A stretch of 64,000 bases of DNA from Verrucomicrobiota bacterium (GTDB taxonomy: Bacteria; Verrucomicrobiota; Verrucomicrobiia; Limisphaerales; UBA11320), in contig JACQFQ010000004.1 of assembly GCA_016199985.1 (NCBI GenBank), forward strand, positions 124,001-188,000. The letters run 5' to 3'. Shown here in pieces: positions 52,144 through 64,000 of the stretch. Positions within the stretch are counted from its first letter, which is position 1; every line of letters starts with the position of its first letter. The position numbers were made by a program, and so were the translations under genes. The notes beneath the pieces were generated by a model. That model saw only the letters and a program-made list of their open reading frames with translations. It was not told the DNA's origin and searched no databases.

Positions 52144-55100
52144 ATGCGATTCGTATTTGTGCTCCTCGCCTGCGCTCTCGGCGTCTCCCAGTCCGTCTCA
52201 GCCGACAGCATCGTGGTCTTCAACGAAGTCATGTTTCATCCCACTGGAAACGAAGCGCTCGGGGAGTGGCTGGAACTCCATAACCAGAACGCCGTCGACG
52301 TGGATATCAGCGGATGGTCGCTCACCGATGGAGTCGATTTCGTCTTCCCCGAAGGAACGATCATCAAGGGCCGCGGTTACCTTGTCGTGGCCAGCGATGT
52401 GGCGGGCTTCGCGGCCGCCAACGGCGGGCAGCAAGCGCTCGGCCCCTTTAGCGGAAAGCTGTCCAACACGGGCGAACGCCTGCAGCTCCGCGACATCAAC
52501 CAGCGCGTGATGGACGAGCTGAAGTACGGCTCGGACGGATCCTGGCCTGTGGGCCCGGACGGCGCCGGGCTTTCTCTCGCCAAACGGGATCCCAATAGCG
52601 CCGCGGGCCGCGCTGAGAACTGGACGTCCAGCGCCGAGATCGGCGGCACGCCCGGACGCAAGAACTTCCCGGACGGCTCTTTCACGCCGCCCCCAGGCGT
52701 TCTGTCTTATTGGAATTTTGACGAGGCCGGCGGCGGCGCCCAGGACATCGTGGGAGGCAACTCCGGCGCCCTCTCGTCCTCCGGCTTGAGCCGCGCGCCC
52801 GGACTCGTCGGCGCCGGCTCGCTCCTTTTCGCCCCCGCAGGCAACGGCTCCGTGTCTCTCGGACGCGCCCAAACCAACCTCCTCTCCGTCAAGACCGGCT
52901 TCACGGTGGAGGCGGTGGTGAAACCCTCCTGGAACGCGGCCGGGCGCGCGACCCTGTTTCGCAAGGAGGCGGACCGTCGCGGATCGTTGGTGTCCTATTG
53001 GTCCTTCGATGAAGCCAACACGGGGACGAACGTGGCCATCGAGCCGGTCTCCGGGAACAACGCCTTCCTGAAAACTGGGAGCGTCCGAACGAATGGACTG
53101 GTCGGCGCGGGCGCGTGGCTGTTCAAGAATGCCACCACGGAGGGCCTGAATGTGGGCACGGGGCTGCTCAGCAGCTTTTCGTTCACCACCGGGATCACTG
53201 TGGCGGCATGGATCCGGCCTCAGTGGAGCGGGGCGTCCAACACCTATGACGCCATTTTCTACAAGGATGACAGCACCAATCGAATCGTCTTCGGATTTCA
53301 GAACGACGCCAGCAACGCGGTCGGCGTGGTCTCGATCCCGCCTGGGCCGGTGCTCTCCCTCGGGCTCAACGTCGGCGGCGTCTACAGCGAGCTGGACATG
53401 CCCCTGGATGGCAACGCCGGACGCCCCACGCTGGATCAGCTGAAGGACGGCGCGCCGCATCATGTCGCCGGCTCCTACGACTCAAGCTCGGGAACATCGG
53501 GCATCTGGGTGGACGGCGCGCTGCGTTACTCGGCCGAGCGAAATGGCGCGATCCGCAGCGGCGGGAACGCGGCGGCGTTCATTGGCAACAAGGGCGGGGC
53601 CGGCGGCCAGCCGTTCACCGGAGTCATCGACGAACTGGCGATCTGGTCCAGCGCCCTGCCGGCGGAGTCGTTGGCGCGGCTCGCGAGCGGCGTCGCGCCT
53701 CCCGAGGTGATGCCCGTGGGAGACCCCGGCAATCGCGTTCAGTTTGGTTTCCGGCTGGTGGGAGATTCCGACTTCACCGATCCCCCGATCACAACCACCC
53801 CTGCCCTGGCGTTTGGCATGAAGATCGGCGGGTCCTACCGCGAAGTGGAAGCCGCGCTCGATGGACAAGGCTCGCGCCCCGCGCTCGCCGCCCTGAACAA
53901 CGGCGCCGTCCATCATCTCGCCGCGGGCTACACCAGCGCCGCGAAACAGCTCTGGATCGCGGTGGACGGGACGGTGATCGCCGCGAGCGCTGCTGAAGGG
54001 GCCGCCGATATGGGAGGCATCGGTTTGGGATTCATCGGAAACGCGTCCTACAACGGCTCCGAGGCTTTCAGTGGATCCCTCGACGAGGTGGTGATGTGGG
54101 ATCGGGGACTGGATGAGGCCACGCTGGCTCTCCACGCCGAGCAGGCGCTCGCAGGGCGGCCGTTCTACGCCCCGCGCGCCGTCGAAGCCACGACCCTCGC
54201 CTTCAACGAGCTCCCCGGCCCCGCAACCACGCCCTACTGGATCGAACTTGCGAACACCGGTTCTTCATCCGTCAACCTTCAGGGCTTGATCCTCGCGCGG
54301 GCCGCCGGAGGACTCTACGTGTTCCCTCCTCAAACGCTGGAGCCCGGAGGACTCGTTCTGCTGAAGCAATCCTCGTTTGGCTTTCATCCCAAGGCGGGGG
54401 ATCTGCTCACGCTCTACACCCCAGGCCGCCAAGCGGTCATTGACGCGGTGAAAGTCGGGACGGGACCGATCGCGCGCGTCGAACCCGGCGTCGGCCCCTG
54501 GCGCGTCCCCACGCAACCCACCGCGGGAACGGCGAACACTTTCGCCTTTCACGACGAAATCGTGATCAACGAGATCATGTACCACGCGCCGCCCGTCTAC
54601 TCAACGCCCGTTGAATACACCAACATCACCGTTGTCCCCATCGAGTCGGACTGGAAGTTCCAGCAAGCCGGCAAGGATCTGGGAACCGCGTGGCGCGACA
54701 AAAACTTCGACGACTCGACGTGGCCCGTGGGCTCGGCGCTCTTCTACAACACCAGTTCCAATCTTCCCGCCGCCAAGAACACTCAACTCGCCCTCGGCCC
54801 GCTCACCTATTACTTCCGCAAGGCGATCACCCTCAATCACGACCCCTCCACCGTCACGCTGAAGATCCGCACCGTGGTCGACGACGGAGCGGTGGTGTAT
54901 CTGAACGGTTTCGAGGTGTATCGCGTGGGCATGAAAACAGGGCCGGTCGCGTACACCAACCTCGCAACCCTCGTGGTCAACGCGACGCTGGGACCTGTGG
55001 TGAACATCCCCGTGACCAACCTGGTCGCCGGAGCGAACGTGATCGCCGTTGAGGTGCATCAGAACTCGCCCACCAGCGATGACGTGGTCTTCGGCCTGGA

Positions 55101-58100
55101 GGTGTCCGCGCGAGTTCCCTTCAAGCCGGCACGGAAGTTCCAGGCGGATCCGGAACAATGGATCGAGCTCTACAACCGGTCCGGCGCGCAGGTCGACCTC
55201 TCCGGATGGAGGTTCACCGCGGGCGTCGATTTCCAATTCCCTCAAGGCAGCCTGCTCGCCGCCGGCGGATATCTCGTCGTTGCCGCCGACCCCGGGACTC
55301 TCTCCATCAAGTATCCTTCGCTCAATCCCTACGGGCCATGGACCGGGAAGCTCTCCGGAGGCGGCGATCGACTCGTCCTCTCCGACCCTTCAGGAAACCC
55401 GGCCGATGAAGTTCGCTTCAACACTTCCGGGTATTGGCCGTCAACGCCCGCGGCCGGCGGCTCCTCGCTGGAGCTCAAAGACCCGTTCGCCGACAACTCC
55501 CGCCCCGAGGCGTGGGCAGGCAGCGATGAATCGAAAAAGGCCGAGTGGGTGAACATCACTTACACGGGAGCCGGCAAGTCAAGCGATCCTCATGGAGAAA
55601 CCGCTTACAACGAGCTCGTGATCGGGCTCCTCGACACCGGCGTCGCGCAAGTGGACGACGTCAAGGTCCGCGACCTGACAGGGGCGGGATCGGGGAACCT
55701 GATCCAGAACTCCGATTTCGAGGCGGGAATCGGGAAGTGGCGGGTGATCGGGAACCATGCGGGCACATGGGATACAGATCCCTTCGATCCGACGAACCAC
55801 GTCATGCGCATCGTCGCCGAAGGCATGACCGAGCACATGAGCAACCATGCCGAGACCACGCTGAAGGATGGGGCCAAGTTCATCAGTCTCGCCGACGACC
55901 GGAACTACCAGATTTCGCTCCGGGCGCGGTGGGTTTCAGGATCGCCGCAACTCAACACGCGCCTCTTCTTCATCCGCGCCCCCAAGACCACCATCCTGCC
56001 GATGCCCAAGCGCTGGGGCACGCCCGGCGCGCGCAACTCCACGGCCGTCGACAACCTCGGCCCCACCTATGAAGGGTTCGGACACAGCCCGACAGTGCCC
56101 AAGCCCGGCGAGCCCGTGGAGATCCGCGTCAAGCCTTCCGATCCTCAGGGAGTGACGGGTTGCGTGGCGTGGTGGACCCTCGACGGGACGAATTGGACCA
56201 GCGCGTCAATGGCCGCCGGAACGGGCGGGAAGTACACGGCGACACTGCCTCCCGCGGCCGCCGGCAAAGTGGTGCAATTCTACGTCGAGGCGACGGATGG
56301 CAAAGGAGCAACATCCACCTTCCCGCCGGATGGACGCGACTCGCGGGCGCTCTACCAAGTCGAGGATGGCCAGGCCAAGCTCGCCGTCTCGCATAATCTG
56401 CGACTCATCATGATGCCAGCGGACACGCGCTACATGCTGGTGAACACAAACCAGATGAGCAACGGACGCATGGGAATGACCGCGATTTATGACGAGCGGG
56501 ATGTGGTGTACGACGCGGGAATCCGCCTCAAAGGGAGCGAGCACGGCCGGCACAATCCGGACCGGGTGAGCTACAATGTCGATCTCCCTGGGGAACAGCT
56601 GTTCCGCGGGATCCACTCGACCATCGGGCTGGATCGATCCGGCGGATGGCGGTTTGGAAGAGTGTTCGGCCAGGATGAGATCGTGATCAACCACATCGTC
56701 AACCATGCCGGGGGAACTCCGGCCATGTGGAACGATCTCGTTCGCATCATCGGCCCCGACCTCAACTCCACCGGCTCCGCCATCCTGCAGATGGCCCGAT
56801 ACGGCCCGACTTTCCTTGATTCACAATACGATCATGGCTCCGCAAACCCCGACTTCGAGTATGAGCTGTACTACGGGCTGACGGAGCAGGAACCCAACCT
56901 GCCGGGGCTTGAAGGCTTGAAATTCTCGCAGGACGGCGGGCCCTCGGGCTTTCCGCTGGGAGACATGGGCGACGACAAGGAATTCTACCGGCTGGGTTAC
57001 ATCTTCAAGAACGCGCGGGACAAGGATGATCTGGAAGGGCTGATGCAGAAGCTGAAAATCTTCGGCCTGACGGATGCGGCGTTCGTGGCGGCGGCGGATC
57101 AGAACCTGGATGTGGATGAATGGCTGCGCGCGTTCGCGCTGGCCCAGCTCTGCGGCGTCGGAGACCACTACAGCGGATCCGGAGCCCAGCATAACCTCCA
57201 TCTCTACGTTCGCCCCAGCGACGGGAGACTCATGCACTTCCTCTGGGACATGGACTTCGCGTTCACAGCCGCCCCCGACAGCGACATTTTCAACAATGGA
57301 GATCTCGCCCGCCTCGTTTCCCGATTTTCCAACAAGCGGGTCTATTACGGCCACATCCTCGACATCCTGGAAACGACCTATAATGGAACCTACATGGCGT
57401 ACTGGGTCGATCACTACGATAACTTCACCTCGGGAGGGCAGGACTTCTCCGACATCCTGACCTACATCAAGTCTCGCAACACGGCCGTCCGCACCCTGCT
57501 TCCGAAGTTCGTTCCCTTCTCGGTGGCGAGCAACGGCGGGGCGCCCTTTGTGACAAACTCGCCGATCGCCACGATCTCGGGACGCGCATGGATTGACGTG
57601 AAGGAGATTCGCCAAGGCGGGTCCCTCACGCCCCTCGACGTCTCATGGACCTCGATCTCCAATTGGACGCTCCGGCTCCCGCTAATGCTGGGCAGCAACA
57701 CGTTCGTCATCACCGCGCATCATCGCAGCGGCCGGATCCTGACGAACGCATCGTTCACGGTGGTGGGCGCGTCGCCGACGGGCGGCGTCGACACCGATGG
57801 CGACGGGATCCCGGACGCCTGGGAGAATATCTATGATCTGAATCCCCTTGTTCCCAGCGCGGACGTCGATTCGGACCGCGACGGGTTCACCGACCTCCAG
57901 GAATACCTGGCTGGAACCGACCCTCGCAATGCGCAAAGCCGGCTTCGCATCGAATCAGTGACCTCGACGCCCAACGGCGCCAAGATCGCGTTCGCGGCCA
58001 TAGCAGGCCGTGGATATCGACTGGAGTACCGCGACAGCCTCAGCGTCAGCGGCTGGAAGCCGCTCACCACCGTCGCTCCCGCTGTGGCCGACCACAAAGT

Positions 58101-58167
58101 GGAGTGGGTGGACTCAGAGCTTGCCTCGCGGCAACGCTTCTACAGGCTCGTCACCCCAGCCGAATAG
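52144..58167 (+). CDS. Giant secreted lamin-tail / nested LamG / CotH protein
   Basis: 2007 residues. A short signal peptide (FVFVLLACALGVSQSVSA) precedes a lamin-tail domain (FNEVMFHPTGNEALGEW, ~52205-52660) and a LamG domain that is split (first half ~52702-52974, second half ~53722-54156) by a complete second LamG (~52975-53721). Then follow lamin-tail domains (~54180-54500 and ~55150-55480) with one jelly-roll module between them (~54625-55120), a CBM-like region (~55540-55960), and a CotH-like kinase region (~56390-57500) containing IRLKGSEHGRH and FLWDMDFAF. Asp-rich repeats (DTDGDGIPDAW, DVDSDRDGFTDLQEYLAG) and the shared tail (RQRFYRLVTPAE) end the chain. Likely a surface or matrix protein; CotH kinase activity is possible. 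Confidence 0.88.
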   Translation: MRFVFVLLACALGVSQSVSADSIVVFNEVMFHPTGNEALGEWLELHNQNAVDVDISGWSLTDGVDFVFPEGTIIKGRGYLVVASDVAGFAAANGGQQALGPFSGKLSNTGERLQLRDINQRVMDELKYGSDGSWPVGPDGAGLSLAKRDPNSAAGRAENWTSSAEIGGTPGRKNFPDGSFTPPPGVLSYWNFDEAGGGAQDIVGGNSGALSSSGLSRAPGLVGAGSLLFAPAGNGSVSLGRAQTNLLSVKTGFTVEAVVKPSWNAAGRATLFRKEADRRGSLVSYWSFDEANTGTNVAIEPVSGNNAFLKTGSVRTNGLVGAGAWLFKNATTEGLNVGTGLLSSFSFTTGITVAAWIRPQWSGASNTYDAIFYKDDSTNRIVFGFQNDASNAVGVVSIPPGPVLSLGLNVGGVYSELDMPLDGNAGRPTLDQLKDGAPHHVAGSYDSSSGTSGIWVDGALRYSAERNGAIRSGGNAAAFIGNKGGAGGQPFTGVIDELAIWSSALPAESLARLASGVAPPEVMPVGDPGNRVQFGFRLVGDSDFTDPPITTTPALAFGMKIGGSYREVEAALDGQGSRPALAALNNGAVHHLAAGYTSAAKQLWIAVDGTVIAASAAEGAADMGGIGLGFIGNASYNGSEAFSGSLDEVVMWDRGLDEATLALHAEQALAGRPFYAPRAVEATTLAFNELPGPATTPYWIELANTGSSSVNLQGLILARAAGGLYVFPPQTLEPGGLVLLKQSSFGFHPKAGDLLTLYTPGRQAVIDAVKVGTGPIARVEPGVGPWRVPTQPTAGTANTFAFHDEIVINEIMYHAPPVYSTPVEYTNITVVPIESDWKFQQAGKDLGTAWRDKNFDDSTWPVGSALFYNTSSNLPAAKNTQLALGPLTYYFRKAITLNHDPSTVTLKIRTVVDDGAVVYLNGFEVYRVGMKTGPVAYTNLATLVVNATLGPVVNIPVTNLVAGANVIAVEVHQNSPTSDDVVFGLEVSARVPFKPARKFQADPEQWIELYNRSGAQVDLSGWRFTAGVDFQFPQGSLLAAGGYLVVAADPGTLSIKYPSLNPYGPWTGKLSGGGDRLVLSDPSGNPADEVRFNTSGYWPSTPAAGGSSLELKDPFADNSRPEAWAGSDESKKAEWVNITYTGAGKSSDPHGETAYNELVIGLLDTGVAQVDDVKVRDLTGAGSGNLIQNSDFEAGIGKWRVIGNHAGTWDTDPFDPTNHVMRIVAEGMTEHMSNHAETTLKDGAKFISLADDRNYQISLRARWVSGSPQLNTRLFFIRAPKTTILPMPKRWGTPGARNSTAVDNLGPTYEGFGHSPTVPKPGEPVEIRVKPSDPQGVTGCVAWWTLDGTNWTSASMAAGTGGKYTATLPPAAAGKVVQFYVEATDGKGATSTFPPDGRDSRALYQVEDGQAKLAVSHNLRLIMMPADTRYMLVNTNQMSNGRMGMTAIYDERDVVYDAGIRLKGSEHGRHNPDRVSYNVDLPGEQLFRGIHSTIGLDRSGGWRFGRVFGQDEIVINHIVNHAGGTPAMWNDLVRIIGPDLNSTGSAILQMARYGPTFLDSQYDHGSANPDFEYELYYGLTEQEPNLPGLEGLKFSQDGGPSGFPLGDMGDDKEFYRLGYIFKNARDKDDLEGLMQKLKIFGLTDAAFVAAADQNLDVDEWLRAFALAQLCGVGDHYSGSGAQHNLHLYVRPSDGRLMHFLWDMDFAFTAAPDSDIFNNGDLARLVSRFSNKRVYYGHILDILETTYNGTYMAYWVDHYDNFTSGGQDFSDILTYIKSRNTAVRTLLPKFVPFSVASNGGAPFVTNSPIATISGRAWIDVKEIRQGGSLTPLDVSWTSISNWTLRLPLMLGSNTFVITAHHRSGRILTNASFTVVGASPTGGVDTDGDGIPDAWENIYDLNPLVPSADVDSDRDGFTDLQEYLAGTDPRNAQSRLRIESVTSTPNGAKIAFAAIAGRGYRLEYRDSLSVSGWKPLTTVAPAVADHKVEWVDSELASRQRFYRLVTPAE

Positions 58168-58187
58168 CCGCTCACCCGGTCTGGAAC

Positions 58188-58224
58188 GTCGGCGTCGCGC
58201 CATCGCGGCGCCGGCGCTCTTTTT
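58188..58224 (+). terminator. Rho-independent terminator before gyrB
   Basis: 12-bp stem (58188-58199 with 58204-58215, two G-U pairs) and a 4-base loop CCAT, followed by GCTCTTTTT. It begins 21 bases after the CotH-protein stop codon. Confidence 0.85.
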
Positions 58225-58337
58225 GCCCGCGCACCCTCCCGTTTCGTCCTGTGAAGCCCCAAAGGAGATGCCCGGAACATCCAATCGCTTGTGGAACCGA
58301 ACAGGATAGGCCCCAAAATATGGGGTTTTCGCCCTAA

Positions 58338-61016
<2,679 letters not shown>

Positions 61017-61046
61017 TTCCGACCCGCGCCTTTTTTCCGCCCTCCT

Positions 61047-63704
<2,658 letters not shown>

Positions 63705-63763
63705 AGACGGTTCTCATCAGCGTTCATGAGCCAAGGCCAGCTCGCAATTGAGACGTGCAGGAA

Positions 63764-63786
63764 GGTCGAGGTCGAGGTCGAGGTCG
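63764..63786. repeat. Hexanucleotide tandem repeat (GGTCGA) x ~3.8
   Basis: Three full GGTCGA units plus GGTCG. It lies in the 227-base gap after gyrA. An open frame across it (63726-63935) would encode VEVEVEV, but coding potential is doubtful. The rest of the gap shows nothing else recognisable. Confidence 0.6.
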
Positions 63787-63931
63787 GCCACTCGACGGTC
63801 TTCTCTGTTGCTCCCTCGCCCAGGACGCAAAACAAGACCACCAGGCCCGGCGCCTGCGCCTGTGACGTGGTTCTCTACAAAGGAGTCCGTTCCATCACCA
63901 GCACCGCGGAGAGGGTGGTGGAGGGAAAGCC

Positions 63932-64000
63932 GTGAGCGCTCCATCTTCCGCGGCGGCGTCCCTTGTCGCGACTGGGCCGCGCCTCGTCTCGCTCGACGCC
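63932..64000 (+). CDS. Start of a gene, possibly DUF5009/HGSNAT-like acyltransferase (partial)
   Basis: GTG start at 63932 with GGAGGG about 9 bases upstream, a strong Shine-Dalgarno. Only 23 codons are inside the window: MSAPSSAAASLV, then RLVSLDA. The RLVSLDA ending resembles the conserved RL.SLDALRGFD opening of DUF5009/heparan-alpha-glucosaminide N-acetyltransferase-like membrane proteins. That is a seven-residue match, so the identity is a guess while the gene start is well supported. Confidence 0.5.
   Translation, partial: MSAPSSAAASLVATGPRLVSLDA

Overview
The window is about 64 kb of GC-rich (roughly 60-65 %, estimated by eye) bacterial chromosome, densely coding on both strands. The content points to a member of the Verrucomicrobiota, probably a Pedosphaera/Limisphaera-like lineage. 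The reasons are a VPDSG-type exosortase substrate, a secreted autotransporter-associated beta-strand-repeat protein, giant secreted proteins mixing lamin-tail, CotH, LamG and jelly-roll modules, a GYF/DUF4190 membrane protein, and a recurring C-terminal domain ending in a [FY][FY]R[LFV] tail. This is taxonomy by gene content only; there is no rRNA in the window.

Layout. 1-5243 (minus): three overlapping or closely packed genes for secreted proteins, led by a rare fusion of a prolyl oligopeptidase with a PhoD-like phosphatase; the second gene looks frameshifted. 5426-9904 (plus): a secreted HYR-repeat/dipeptidase-like protein closed by a clear terminator. 10026-14098 (minus): two small membrane proteins and a hybrid sensor histidine kinase. 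14215-23926 (plus): two unknown genes, then a housekeeping run dnaB - bamA - skp/ompH-like, a family 2 glycosyltransferase, a metallophosphatase and a TPR protein. 23954-24303: a minus-strand tRNA-Pro(UGG) followed by what looks like the stump of a tyrosine-recombinase gene. 24476-26027: an SCO1/CusF copper protein and a convergent L,D-transpeptidase.

26104-38336 (minus): a 2167-residue metzincin with five alternating jelly-roll/Ig modules, a 1466-residue discoidin/lamin-tail/CotH protein, and a VPDSG-CTERM protein preceded by an excellent sigma-54 promoter match. 38903-43025 (plus): a large carboxypeptidase-regulatory-like protein with a cysteine-less thioredoxin-fold end, and slyX. 43062-46445 (minus): the beta-strand-repeat protein. 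46770-50127 (plus): a YtrA-type GntR regulator, ABC ATPase and permease with ATGA overlaps and a palindromic operator. 50308-51918 (minus): an ABC-F ATPase. 52144-58167 (plus): a 2007-residue lamin-tail/LamG/CotH protein with one LamG nested inside another. 58434-63704: gyrB-gyrA. 63932-end: the first 23 codons of another gene.

How it fits together. The core genes (dnaB, bamA, skp, gyrBA, tRNA, slyX, ABC-F) are ordinary chromosome. Between them lies an unusually large investment in secreted modular proteins that share two parts: a jelly-roll module (eight copies in four proteins) and a C-terminal tail (five proteins). That suggests a common surface/secretion programme. No CRISPR array, intact mobile element or rRNA operon was seen.
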